DNA of 64,000 bases, taken from positions 186,001 to 250,000 of the forward strand of contig JBEONO010000001.1 of the NCBI GenBank assembly GCA_040544425.1. Reading direction: 5' to 3'. This document shows, piece by piece, positions 25,855 to 34,157 of this stretch. The translations under genes were made by a program, and so were the position numbers. The notes below the pieces were generated by a model. It was not told where the DNA came from. It was given only the letters and a program-made list of their open reading frames with translations, and made no database searches. The first letter of the stretch is position 1, and the number at the start of each line of letters is the position of its first letter. Source of the stretch: Solimicrobium sp040544425 (GTDB lineage Bacteria; Pseudomonadota; Gammaproteobacteria; Burkholderiales; Burkholderiaceae_D).

Positions 25855-27045
25855 TTATTTTCCCTTAGTGTCAGTTTTAGTGTCAGTTTTAGTGTCAGTT
25901 TTGGTTTCAGCTGCTGCCGCCTTGGCGGCTGGCTTGTTTGACAGATCAACTTTCTGACCGTCCTTTAATGTCGTGCTCGGGCTGCGTAAAATCAGGTCAC
26001 CTTCAGCCAGTCCGCCGGTGACAACAAAATCGCCACGACGCTGATCGCGCGCCCCCAGCGCAATCTCAACCTTGTGAACTGCGTTATCTTTCACTCTCCA
26101 GACCGACGTCTTGTCGCCATTGCGCACGACTGCCAAATCAGGAACCATCAGCGCGGCAATGCTGCCCGATTCGATCTGCCCCTCTGCGTACAGACCTGAC
26201 ACCAGCGGTAACTTGTTGTCGGCAAAACTGACCAGGACTTCAACCTGACGGGTAATGGCATTGGCTTCCGGGTTGATGCGTTTGACCGTGCCATTAAACG
26301 ACTGACCTGGATAACCATTGATTCTGAAATTGACAGTCTGTCCGACTTTAATTTGACCAACTGAGTCAGCCGAGACCTGTCCTTCAAAACGCATACTGGA
26401 TGGATCGATCACTTTCACCAGTTCCTTACCGATCTGGGCAGTGTCACCATTGGATACTTTGCGCTCACTGATAATGCCGTCAAACGGTGCACGAATTTCG
26501 GTGCGCTGCAATTGCTGGCGCGCCTGCACGGTACGGGTTTTGGCTGCGGACAAATCACTCTGATTGGTATTGCGTTTGACTTCGGCATCTTCAACCCCTT
26601 GCGCAGAGGCCATGCCGGAAGACCGCAAAGTCTTCAGGCGTTCATATTGGCGTTGTGCCTGATCCAGTGCCTGTGACGCGGCACGTTCTGATTCCAGCGC
26701 TGAATTGAGGCTGTCGCGAATCGAGGTATCGTCGAGGCGTACCAGCAGGTCCCCTTTTTTTACCTTCTCGCCATTTTCCTTCAACACCTGCAGTACCACC
26801 GAAGAGATTTCAGCGCGCAGGTCAGCTTTCTTTTCGGGCTGAATCGCGCCGGTAATCGACGGGCCGGACGCAAAGGCATTGCTGTGCAGTTTGGTCAGAT
26901 CCTCGGGTGCGATCTGCAATGTCTCGGTGGCCGTCGCATTTTTATCTGCTTTGGACGCAGCATTATTGCAGGCGCTTAAACTCACGGAAAGCGCAAATGC
27001 GATTGTGGAAGCCAGCAATAACGTAGAAATGGAATGGCGCAACAT
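25855..27045 (-). CDS. RND efflux periplasmic adaptor lipoprotein
   Basis: The membrane fusion protein that couples the RND pump to the outer-membrane channel. I start it at 27045, where GGAGA precedes the ATG, giving 396 residues. The N-terminus is a lipoprotein signal with lipobox LSAC (Cys 26). It has split lipoyl halves (AEISSVVLQVLKENGEKVKKGDLL and RTEIRAPFDGIISERKV), a helical hairpin between them, a beta-barrel domain and a membrane-proximal domain. The C-terminus is unusual: three TKTD units coded by perfect 12-bp repeats before a final TKGK. It is the first gene of a two-gene operon and the upstream region holds direct repeats. Confidence 0.92.
   Translation of the reverse strand: MLRHSISTLLLASTIAFALSVSLSACNNAASKADKNATATETLQIAPEDLTKLHSNAFASGPSITGAIQPEKKADLRAEISSVVLQVLKENGEKVKKGDLLVRLDDTSIRDSLNSALESERAASQALDQAQRQYERLKTLRSSGMASAQGVEDAEVKRNTNQSDLSAAKTRTVQARQQLQRTEIRAPFDGIISERKVSNGDTAQIGKELVKVIDPSSMRFEGQVSADSVGQIKVGQTVNFRINGYPGQSFNGTVKRINPEANAITRQVEVLVSFADNKLPLVSGLYAEGQIESGSIAALMVPDLAVVRNGDKTSVWRVKDNAVHKVEIALGARDQRRGDFVVTGGLAEGDLILRSPSTTLKDGQKVDLSNKPAAKAAAAETKTDTKTDTKTDTKGK
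25866..25901 (-). repeat. 12-bp tandem repeat at adaptor C-terminus
   Basis: Three perfect copies of TAGTGTCAGTTT (plus strand) encode a KTDT period at the extreme C-terminus of the efflux adaptor. In-frame copy changes would alter only the charged, probably disordered tail. Confidence 0.9.
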
Positions 27046-27357
27046 AGTGATTCTCCAAGCTTGGTAAATAGAATGCCGCAAGTATAGGTGATAACCGGCA
27101 ACTTAAATTGCTAACAATGGGTGGTCGGACAGACGAATTTTAAAAACTGCCGCAAGTATAGTGAAATCGATTTTTGCAATGGAATCTATGCGACAAACTG
27201 TGGAATCTATGGGATGAACTGATGAATTTCCGGATGAATGGGGGTAGGATTATCGAATTTGGTAGAAATACGGATTTACCGGTCGAAACAATTTGGCAGG
27301 TGAAAGGAGTGAGAGGACCTTACTATTTTTCAATTACATTTTTGGGAGATACATAAA
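27046..27357. promoter_or_regulatory. Divergent control region of efflux operon and DUF3016 gene
   Basis: A 312-nt non-coding region. TGCCGCAAGTATAG occurs at 27074-27087 and 27148-27161. Its complement contains TATACT, which would be a -10 box facing the efflux genes, so the repeat may mark two promoters. TGGAATCTATG occurs at 27180-27190 and 27201-27211, 21 bp apart, which suits a dimeric regulator binding one face of the helix. No regulator gene is adjacent. Confidence 0.45.
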
Positions 27358-27873
27358 ATGGTAAAAAACTTAACAGTAATGATCTTGGCATTGACGGTTG
27401 GTCTGTTCACTGTACCCGCGTTTGCGGCTGACGTTAGCGTGAAATGGCAAGACCCGGCGAAATTCACCGATATTGATCCTGCTGACCAGGACAAGGACAA
27501 ATTTGAGGCCCACCTATTCAAGAGTTTTGACAATATTTTCGCCGAGCTGGCCAGGGAACTGCCAGAAAACTATCACTGGCAGATTACCGTAACCGATCTG
27601 GACTTGGCAGGCGAGGTCAGGCCGAGGCCGAACGGGCAGCCATTGCGAAAAATCGAAAGCGGTTACAGGCCTGCGATCACCTTTGAATACAAGCTGATGG
27701 ACAGTAAAAATGTGCTGGTCAAACAAGACACGGTAGATCTGAAAGACCCGACTTTCCTGTCGCGTTCCCCACAACTGCTGGGCGTCAATACCAAACCATT
27801 TCCGTATGAAGAATATATGATCAGGCAGTGGTTCGATCAGCAACAATATCAGAAGGTCTTGCCACGCAAGTGA
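27358..27873 (+). CDS. DUF3016 family exported protein
   Basis: A 171-residue protein with a clear signal peptide (cleavage after VPAFA) and the features of the DUF3016 family: VSVKWQDPAKFTDID near the mature N-terminus, then NYHWQITVTDLDLAGEV and the C-terminal PYEEYMIRQWFDQQ. Family members are periplasmic and of unknown function. GGGAGA precedes the ATG. A strong terminator follows, so it is a single-gene unit. It is divergent from the efflux operon. Confidence 0.85.
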   Translation: MVKNLTVMILALTVGLFTVPAFAADVSVKWQDPAKFTDIDPADQDKDKFEAHLFKSFDNIFAELARELPENYHWQITVTDLDLAGEVRPRPNGQPLRKIESGYRPAITFEYKLMDSKNVLVKQDTVDLKDPTFLSRSPQLLGVNTKPFPYEEYMIRQWFDQQQYQKVLPRK

Positions 27874-27894
27874 TCTCAATGCGCAATTCCACCA

Positions 27895-27915
27895 AGGGGC
27901 TTCGCCCCTTTTTTT
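27895..27915 (+). terminator. Intrinsic terminator after DUF3016 gene
   Basis: AGGGGC-TTC-GCCCCT followed by a run of seven Ts, 21 nt after the stop codon. Confidence 0.93.
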
Positions 27916-28012
27916 GTTTCTGGGCTGCACTTCTTCCTGTAACTTGTGGCCGACTGCACCTATAATTCAGGCCTTTGCAGGTTAATGCTTCGAGTTAAGG
28001 CAAATCAGGGTC

Positions 28013-28660
28013 ATGCAACACACCATCTTTGATACCCCCATCATCAACACCATCATGCGCTGGTTTTCGCTTGGCATGCTCCGATTGCTGGGCTGGCGGG
28101 TGCAAGGCCAGGCGCCAAACATCAAGAAATATGTGCTGATCGCTGCGCCGCATACCAGTAATTGGGACTTTCCGTTCACGCTGATGGTTTGTTTTGCCTT
28201 GCGCCTGCGCGTGTACTGGATGGGCAAGCGCAGCCTGTTTCCTCCGGTTCTTGGCCGCGTGATGCTGTGGCTGGGAGGCATTCCGGTTGACCGCGCCAAA
28301 TCCGCCAATCTGGTGCAAGCCACGATTGATGCCTTCAATCGCACTGATCGGCTGACGGTAATCGTCCCGCCCGAAGGAACGCGTGATAAGGTCAGTCATT
28401 GGAAAACCGGTTTTTACTATATTGCGCAGGGCGCGCAAGTGCCAATCTTGTTGGGATTCATGGACTATAAGGACAAGGTCGGCGGCGTGGCCCATTTGTT
28501 TTATCCAAGCGGCGATATTGAAAAGGATATGCTCGAAATCCAGCAATTTTATAAAGGGTTTACCGGCAAGAATCCGCAGCAGTTTGATGAGCAGACCATC
28601 CACATCAAGAACGCCCGCCCCGCCAGGCCTGCCCACCCAAAAAAAGATGAAACTTCCTGA
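28013..28660 (+). CDS. PlsC-like lysophospholipid acyltransferase family protein
   Basis: A 215-residue membrane-associated acyltransferase of the PlsC superfamily. The catalytic motif is APHTSNWD (His and Asp four apart, where classical PlsC has NHxxxxD), and the acceptor-binding motif is PPEGTRDK. An N-terminal hydrophobic stretch (FSLGMLRLLGWRV) may anchor it at the inner membrane. The His-Thr-Ser-Asn-Trp-Asp form is typical of a group annotated as glycerol acyltransferases that is distinct from the essential PlsC, so this is probably an accessory enzyme; the acceptor is unknown. The last residues (ARPARPAHPKKDETS) are a low-complexity tail. Confidence 0.85.
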   Translation: MQHTIFDTPIINTIMRWFSLGMLRLLGWRVQGQAPNIKKYVLIAAPHTSNWDFPFTLMVCFALRLRVYWMGKRSLFPPVLGRVMLWLGGIPVDRAKSANLVQATIDAFNRTDRLTVIVPPEGTRDKVSHWKTGFYYIAQGAQVPILLGFMDYKDKVGGVAHLFYPSGDIEKDMLEIQQFYKGFTGKNPQQFDEQTIHIKNARPARPAHPKKDETS

Positions 28661-28734
28661 GTTGCTGTTGAGACTGCTGTCAAAACAGCTGCTCTCACCG
28701 CGTTCGGTTTAAGTTGAGACATTACTAACTTTAT

Positions 28735-28763
28735 TTGAGTTTCCAGAGCCAATTCTCTATAAT
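28735..28763 (+). promoter_or_regulatory. Sigma-70 promoter of leucine-type dehydrogenase gene
   Basis: TTGAGT (28735-28740), 17 nt, TATAAT (28758-28763). The -10 box is perfect and the -35 matches four of six. Transcription should start near 28770, leaving a leader of about 160 nt before the ATG at 28931. Confidence 0.8.
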
Positions 28764-28770
28764 CGCGCGA

Positions 28771-28789
28771 CGTTCGACACAATCGAACG
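28771..28789 (+). promoter_or_regulatory. Hairpin at predicted 5' end of leader RNA
   Basis: CGTTCGA and TCGAACG form a perfect 7-bp stem around CACAA, beginning at or within a base or two of the predicted transcription start. It would cap the mRNA with a stem and protect it, or be part of a structured leader; the next 60 nt are GC-rich. Confidence 0.5.
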
Positions 28790-28930
28790 GCCGTAGCGAG
28801 GCAGGCCCCCGAACCGGGACCAGGCCACGAGACCGAATCAAAAACGACTTCCCCACTAATCCACTGTCAGCAATGTGTTAAACCGATTCTTATCAGAATG
28901 GGCATGCGCGCACTGCACGGAGCTACTGTC

Positions 28931-29962
28931 ATGACTGCATTTGTCTTTAATGAACCCAATTTCGACGATCACGAACAAGTGGTTTTCGCCTTCGAGCCGA
29001 AGTCTGGCCTCAAAGCCATCATCGCTGTCCACAACACGAATCTAGGCCCGGCCATGGGCGGGTGTCGCATGTGGAATTATGCCAATGAAAGCGCTGCAAT
29101 CAATGACGTGTTGCGACTGTCACGCGGCATGACTTATAAAAATGCGGTGGCCGGTTTGCCGATTGGCGGAGGCAAGAGTGTGATCATCGGCAATCCCAAG
29201 ACAGATAAAACGCCAGCCTTGTTCGAAGCCCTGGGTGAAGCCCTGGAGCGTCTGGGCGGTCGTTATGTCACTGCCGAAGATATCGGAACCAGTCCGGCTG
29301 ATATGGCCAATGTCGCTAACAAAACCAGGTATGTGGCAGGGCTGGGGGCCAGTGGTGATCCATCACCGTTTACCGCCCTGGGATGTTTTGTTGGTGCCGA
29401 AGCGGCGGTGAAATACCATTTGAAACGCGACAGCATGGAAGGCTTGGTGGTTGCCGTGCAGGGTTTGGGACATGTGGGTTACGACTATGCGCGTCGTCTA
29501 CATGCTGCCGGTGCAAAACTGATTGTCGCTGATATTGATGCTGCAGTGGTCGAACGGGCCCGCGCTGAGTTTGGGGCGCAAGTCGTGTCGGTAGATGACA
29601 TTTACGATGTACAGGCGGACATCTATGCACCCTGCGCATTGGGTGCCACATTGAATCCGACAACACTGCCACGCATCAAGGCACGCATCATCGCCGGTGG
29701 CGCAAACAATCAGCTGGCGACCGCCGATATTGGTGATCAACTGCGCGATAAAGGTGTGTTGTACGTTCCGGATTTTGTCATCAACGCCGGTGGCATTATC
29801 AAGGTGTGCTACGAATATCTGAATAAGCCTGAATCCGATGTCGAAGCCCATGTGCGCCAGATTGGCGGTACGCTGACGGAAGTATTTGAACGTGCTGCCC
29901 GAGAAGGTTTGTCGACCAGTGTGGTTGCTGATCGCGTGGCTGAGGCCAGATTTAAACGCTGA
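28931..29962 (+). CDS. Leucine/valine/phenylalanine dehydrogenase family protein
   Basis: An NAD-dependent amino acid dehydrogenase of the Glu/Leu/Phe/Val superfamily, 343 residues. It has the catalytic lysine region (GMTYKNAVAGLPIGGGKSV), the proton-relay Asp region (VTAEDIGTS), the Rossmann motif VAVQGLGHVGYDYA and NQLATADIGDQL in the C-terminal half. The length and motifs fit leucine or valine dehydrogenase rather than the longer glutamate dehydrogenases. I start at ATG 28931 with GGAG upstream; an in-frame ATG at 28898 lacks a site. It would convert branched-chain amino acids to the 2-oxoacids used by the bkd complex at 3.8-8.7 kb. The exact substrate is inferred. Confidence 0.88.
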   Translation: MTAFVFNEPNFDDHEQVVFAFEPKSGLKAIIAVHNTNLGPAMGGCRMWNYANESAAINDVLRLSRGMTYKNAVAGLPIGGGKSVIIGNPKTDKTPALFEALGEALERLGGRYVTAEDIGTSPADMANVANKTRYVAGLGASGDPSPFTALGCFVGAEAAVKYHLKRDSMEGLVVAVQGLGHVGYDYARRLHAAGAKLIVADIDAAVVERARAEFGAQVVSVDDIYDVQADIYAPCALGATLNPTTLPRIKARIIAGGANNQLATADIGDQLRDKGVLYVPDFVINAGGIIKVCYEYLNKPESDVEAHVRQIGGTLTEVFERAAREGLSTSVVADRVAEARFKR

Positions 29963-30034
29963 ACATCAACCGGTGAACAGGACGCAGCGTGTTTCATCAT
30001 TGTTGATTCACTCAAGCTGGTGAACTACGCTGCG

Positions 30035-30062
30035 CTTGGCAAACACTGCGATCATTGCCAAG
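30035..30062 (+). terminator. Hairpin downstream of leucine-type dehydrogenase gene
   Basis: CTTGGCAA and TTGCCAAG form a perfect 8-bp stem with a 12-nt loop, 72 nt after the stop codon. No T-run follows, so its role as a terminator is weakly supported. Confidence 0.35.
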
Positions 30063-30105
30063 TGTTGCGCCCTGGCGCATTACAGGCAACCAGTGCGGAT
30101 TGGAT

Positions 30106-30645
30106 TCATTCCTGTTGATCGCCGACCTTGGTTGTTGTTTCCTCCAGATCTACTTCTACTAAATCGTGTTTGTTGTTTTGAACAGGCTTGATCTCGGCCA
30201 AACACTTTTTCGGTACCTGATTTTCGACAGTAGTTCCTTCAAAAATCTTTTGACCTCGGAGCCACATAATCGGAAATGTGATGGGGAAAAATATCCCGGT
30301 CATGAAGTGTTTGCTTGAATCGTCAAGATATTTATCTTTTTCAGGCCCATGCAAGTTCTTTGCCCCGTCATACATGCCCTTCAAATACCGGCCTGCTGCA
30401 AATAGCATTACCCCCATTCCTACCAAGGCACACCCGGGAATAAAGAGTATGCCGAACCCGATGCCGAACATCATCCCGCTACGCAGGTATTGATCTTTAT
30501 CGTTAGTTTTACATTTCGTGACCTGACATAATTCTTGAGGTCCCTTGGGCATTGAACTTTTTGGTGATGTGGTACTTTCCTGTGCAAAATCTTCCAACTG
30601 AATGTTGGTAGCATTGCCGTATTTTTGTGTCACTAGACAAACCAT
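30106..30645 (-). CDS. Orphan small membrane protein
   Basis: Not recognised. A 179-residue protein with AAGGAG before the ATG. A polar N-terminal third (about 1-55, with two Cys in CQVTKCKTND) is followed by a Gly/Phe/Met-rich hydrophobic hairpin (SGMMFGIGFGILFIPGCALVGMGVMLFAAG), a charged stretch, a second hydrophobic segment (GIFFPITFPIMWL) and an acidic C-terminus (VEVDLEETTTKVGDQQE). There is no signal peptide. It follows the gene at 30701-31138 by 55 nt on the same strand, and the two probably form an operon of membrane-inserting proteins of unknown role. Confidence 0.6.
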   Translation of the reverse strand: MVCLVTQKYGNATNIQLEDFAQESTTSPKSSMPKGPQELCQVTKCKTNDKDQYLRSGMMFGIGFGILFIPGCALVGMGVMLFAAGRYLKGMYDGAKNLHGPEKDKYLDDSSKHFMTGIFFPITFPIMWLRGQKIFEGTTVENQVPKKCLAEIKPVQNNKHDLVEVDLEETTTKVGDQQE

Positions 30646-30700
30646 GATTACTCCTTCGTAAATTAAAAATCAAAGCGCCAAACAACATATTGTTTCTCAT

Positions 30701-31138
30701 TTAGTCCCACGGATAAACTGCCTCGTGGTACAAAATCGACCCGCCCAATCCAACAGCATAGGAAAGTAATGCCGCAGTCATTTCAAGGCAAAAGCGTCTA
30801 TCGCAACTCCTGTTCATCTTTGCATTGATTGCACTCAAGATGGTACTGGCGGACAGCACAGCAAAGCCGGGAGCGAAATACTGTACATAGAATGGTGAAG
30901 TGCCGATGCCAGCAAAAAACGCGCTACCGATCTTGACAAAAATGCTTGGCAAGACTTCGGTTCCACAACGTATGCATTTAGTCAGGAGGGTTGGCACCTG
31001 TCGCGGCTCTTCAGGCCCAATGTCTATTGCGTGATAGATGCCGGGTTGGTCGATTGCAGCTGGTCCGATACGCATAGTCACGTACTTCGATTTGAATAAA
31101 AATAGAAAGTTGAAAAAGAAAGCCGAATTGGAACTCAT
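30701..31138 (-). CDS. Orphan small membrane protein with Cys pair
   Basis: Not recognised. I start it at 31138 because GAGGAG lies 7 nt upstream, giving 145 residues. After a Phe-rich hydrophobic start (SAFFFNFLFLF) there is a soluble segment with LLTKCIRCGTEVLP, a CxxC pair. Hydrophobic stretches follow (FVKIGSAFFAGIGTSPF, FAPGFAVLSASTILSAI, MTAALLSYAVGLGGSIL), with another Cys pair between (SCDRRFC). It is the first of a two-gene unit with 30106-30645 and probably sits in a membrane. Ribosome sites on both genes are strong, which supports real expression. Confidence 0.6.
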   Translation of the reverse strand: MSSNSAFFFNFLFLFKSKYVTMRIGPAAIDQPGIYHAIDIGPEEPRQVPTLLTKCIRCGTEVLPSIFVKIGSAFFAGIGTSPFYVQYFAPGFAVLSASTILSAINAKMNRSCDRRFCLEMTAALLSYAVGLGGSILYHEAVYPWD

Positions 31139-31270
31139 TGGTAGTCTCCTCAAAAATGAAAGGAAACCAGACCATACTCTGATCATTAAAAAATGATGCT
31201 GGTAGAAATACCGAGCGGCAGTGAAAGGGGTGCGAACGTTTTGTTTGGCCGGCTCAGCAGCGAACAGGAT

Positions 31271-33115
31271 TTATATGGAATTGACCAATTCCACAATCTG
31301 CTCACCATAGGTGGCCAATTTTTTTTCGCCAACGCCGCTCACGCCGCGCAGGTCAGACAGAGAATTGGGATGCGCTTTGGCGATGTCGCGCAGCGTACTG
31401 TCATGGAAAATAACATACGCGGGAACATTGTGTAAGCGCGCCGTTTCCATGCGCCAGCCGCGCAGTTTCTCGAACAGATGCTGCGCGTCTGCGGACAGGT
31501 CGGTCTCGATATAACCTTTGCTGACACCGCGTTTTTGCTTGGCGGGTTTTTGCGGTTTTTCATAGCGCCGCATCTGTACCGAAATCTCACCTTTCAGCAC
31601 GGCGCGCGCAGTCTCGGTCAGTTTCAGTGCGTTGTATGATTCATAGTCCACGCTGACATAACCTTGTGCAATCGCCTGACGTAAAATCGCACGCCACTCT
31701 GCTTCACTTCGTTCGGCACCGATGCCGAATGTGGACAGCTTGTTGTGGCGCCATTGCTGGATACGCTCGCTGTCGACGCCGCGCAAGACATCAATGACGT
31801 GGCCTGCAGCAAAACGTTGATCGACCCGATAAATCGCTGACAGCAGTTGCTGGGTGACGATGCTGGCATCAAAGGCACTCGGAGGGTTGAGGCAGACATC
31901 GCAGTTGCCGCAGGCCTTGCTTGTGTCGTGCTGCCCGAAATAGCTGAGCAAATGCTGACGGCGACAATGGATGGTCTCACACAGCGCCAGCATGGCATCG
32001 AGCTTGCCACTTTGCAGTCGCTTGTAATTTTCATCGGCTTCGGATTCATCAATCATGCGCCGTTGCTGAACCACGTCCTGCAGTCCGTACGCCATCCAGG
32101 CATTGGCCGGTGCGCCATCGCGTCCGGCCCGTCCGGTTTCCTGATAATAGCCCTCAATACTTTTGGGTAGATCCAGATGGGCAACGAAGCGCACATCCGG
32201 TTTGTCGATGCCCATTCCGAAGGCAATGGTTGCAACCATGACGATGCTGTCTTCGCGCAAAAAACGCGCCTGATTTTTGGTGCGAATCTTGGTATCCAGA
32301 CCGGCGTGGTAGGGCAGGGCAGTGATGCCGTGTTCGTTTAAAAACTCGGCCGTCTCTTCGACTTTTTTACGCGACAGGCAATACACAATGCCGGCATCCT
32401 GGCTGTGTTCGGCCTGCAGGAAATCGAGCAGCTGATGCCGCCCGTTGGCTTTCTCGACGATGCGGTAGCGAATGTTGGGACGATCAAACGATGACACAAA
32501 CTGCATCGCGTTTTCGAGCTGGAGACGGGTGATGATTTCAGCCCGGGTCGCCTGATCGGCGGTGGCGGTCAGGGCAATACGCGGCACTTGCGGGAAACGT
32601 TCGTGCAATACCGAGAGTTTGATGTATTCCGGCCGGAAGTCATGGCCCCACTGTGAGACGCAATGTGCTTCATCAATCGCAAACAACGATATCGGGCACA
32701 CTTCCAGCAATTCCAGACAGCGTTGGGTGAGCAGCCGTTCGGGCGCGACATAGACCAGGTCCAGTTCGCCCATGCGCATCTTTTGTTCGATCGCCAGCGC
32801 CTGCTGGAAAGTTTGCGTTGAGTTGATGAATGCCGCTCTGACGCCAACTTCGGCGAGCGCATCGACCTGATCCTGCATCAGCGCGATCAGCGGTGAGACC
32901 ACTACGCCGACGCCGTTGCGCAGCATGGCCGGCAGTTGATAGCACAGGGATTTGCCGCCGCCGGTTGGCATCAAGACGAGTGCATCACCGCCGTTGACGA
33001 CGTGATCAATGATCTCAGCCTGAGAACCACGGAATGCGGGATAACCAAACACGCTTTGGAGTAATGCCAGTGCCTGTTGATTGACTGGTTTTTGATTTGT
33101 TGCGTCTTGATTCAT
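31271..33115 (-). CDS. recQ: ATP-dependent DNA helicase RecQ
   Basis: A 3'-to-5' superfamily 2 helicase for recombination and fork repair, 614 residues. The motifs appear in order: motif I MPTGGGKSLCYQLPA, motif II DEAHCVSQWGHDFR, motif III ALTATAD, motif V GMGIDKPDVR and motif VI QETGRAGRDG. The RecQ-Ct zinc-binding cysteines (CGNCDVC), a winged-helix region and a C-terminal HRDC domain (about 535-610, with SLSDLRGVSGVGEKKL) follow. It is a full-length family member. It lies 22 nt downstream of the YkgJ-type gene and probably shares its transcript. Confidence 0.96.
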   Translation of the reverse strand: MNQDATNQKPVNQQALALLQSVFGYPAFRGSQAEIIDHVVNGGDALVLMPTGGGKSLCYQLPAMLRNGVGVVVSPLIALMQDQVDALAEVGVRAAFINSTQTFQQALAIEQKMRMGELDLVYVAPERLLTQRCLELLEVCPISLFAIDEAHCVSQWGHDFRPEYIKLSVLHERFPQVPRIALTATADQATRAEIITRLQLENAMQFVSSFDRPNIRYRIVEKANGRHQLLDFLQAEHSQDAGIVYCLSRKKVEETAEFLNEHGITALPYHAGLDTKIRTKNQARFLREDSIVMVATIAFGMGIDKPDVRFVAHLDLPKSIEGYYQETGRAGRDGAPANAWMAYGLQDVVQQRRMIDESEADENYKRLQSGKLDAMLALCETIHCRRQHLLSYFGQHDTSKACGNCDVCLNPPSAFDASIVTQQLLSAIYRVDQRFAAGHVIDVLRGVDSERIQQWRHNKLSTFGIGAERSEAEWRAILRQAIAQGYVSVDYESYNALKLTETARAVLKGEISVQMRRYEKPQKPAKQKRGVSKGYIETDLSADAQHLFEKLRGWRMETARLHNVPAYVIFHDSTLRDIAKAHPNSLSDLRGVSGVGEKKLATYGEQIVELVNSI

Positions 33116-33137
33116 TCCTGCAGGTCCATTCCAGATA

Positions 33138-33404
33138 TCACAAAGGGCAAGTCGCCAACTCTAACGCGGTCAACCAGCTGATTGCGTATTGACGCGTATC
33201 GCCGCACATTTCGCCCGACGGTTGCAATCCGGCGCACACGGCAGGGCGGTCCGGACTGTCAAAAATTTTGCAACGCAGGGTTTCGTCGAGCTGTATACAT
33301 CTAACGCCTGCCGGTTTGCCATCGGGCATACCACGTATCGGGGAAGAGATGGACGGGGCGATGCAGCAGGCACCGCAGTTCGGTCGGCAGAGGGGAAATT
33401 TCAT
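33138..33404 (-). CDS. YkgJ family cysteine-cluster protein
   Basis: An 88-residue protein starting MKFPLCRPNCGACCIAPS, with eight cysteines in the CxxxCGxCC...C...C...C pattern of the YkgJ (CxxCxxCC) family, thought to bind zinc or an iron-sulfur cluster. The start at 33404 fits the family N-terminus; the longer frame upstream overlaps the carbonic anhydrase start. The catalytic role is unknown. It is transcribed ahead of recQ and divergent from the carbonic anhydrase gene, with 45 nt between starts. Confidence 0.85.
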   Translation of the reverse strand: MKFPLCRPNCGACCIAPSISSPIRGMPDGKPAGVRCIQLDETLRCKIFDSPDRPAVCAGLQPSGEMCGDTRQYAISWLTALELATCPL

Positions 33405-33449
33405 GGCCGTAGTATACAATAGCGCCAATCTGATCGGTGAAGGAATGCA

Positions 33450-34148
33450 ATGAATAGTACAGCAGCACGAAAAACAGCACGTGGCTTGTCGCCAGAACAA
33501 TTATTTCAGAACAATCGCGACTGGGCTGCACAAATCAAATCAATCGACCCCGATTTCTTCAGCACCCTGGCATCACAGCAAACACCTGAATACATGTGGA
33601 TAGGTTGTTCCGACAGTCGTGTGTCGGCCAATGAATTATTGGGTTTGCTGCCGGGTGAATTATTCGTGCACAGAAATGTGGCCAATGTTGTGGTCCACAC
33701 CGATTTGAACTGTCTGTCGGTATTGCAGTTCGCGGTCGATGTGCTGAAGGTCAAACACGTGATCGTCTGCGGCCACTACGGCTGTTCCGGTGTGGATGCA
33801 GCATTGAAACGCACTCGCATCGGCCTGGCTGATAACTGGTTGCGTCACGTGCAGGATGTCCATCAAAAACATGAACGGTATCTGGGCGAGGCATTGGCCG
33901 ATCATGTTCGTCAAAACCGCCTGTGTGAATTAAATGTGATTGAGCAGGTAGTCAATCTGTGTCAGACCACCATCGTGCGCGATGCCTGGGACCGTGGTCA
34001 AGAGCTCACCATACACGGCTGGGTGTATGGTCTGCAGGATGGTTTGCTCAGTGATCTGGGCATGAACATCAATCACGCCGAGATGTTGTCGGTCAATCTG
34101 GCCGAGAGCCTGGCTCAATATGAAAAGCCGTTAATCAAAAGTCGGTAA
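33450..34148 (+). CDS. can: Beta-class carbonic anhydrase
   Basis: Interconverts CO2 and bicarbonate in the cytoplasm, supplying bicarbonate for carboxylases. The 232-residue protein has the zinc ligands Cys and Asp in WIGCSDSRV and His-x2-Cys in HYGCSGV, and the family block LFVHRNVANVV. The Asp-Arg pair of the active site is present. AAGGA precedes the ATG. The length fits the E. coli Can type. Confidence 0.95.
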   Translation: MNSTAARKTARGLSPEQLFQNNRDWAAQIKSIDPDFFSTLASQQTPEYMWIGCSDSRVSANELLGLLPGELFVHRNVANVVVHTDLNCLSVLQFAVDVLKVKHVIVCGHYGCSGVDAALKRTRIGLADNWLRHVQDVHQKHERYLGEALADHVRQNRLCELNVIEQVVNLCQTTIVRDAWDRGQELTIHGWVYGLQDGLLSDLGMNINHAEMLSVNLAESLAQYEKPLIKSR

Positions 34149-34157
34149 TTGTCAGCG

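Noticed and set aside
27995..28636. 213-codon open frame antisense to the PlsC-like gene
   Set aside because: The plus strand carries the HxxxxD and PEGTR motifs, so the antisense frame is a shadow.
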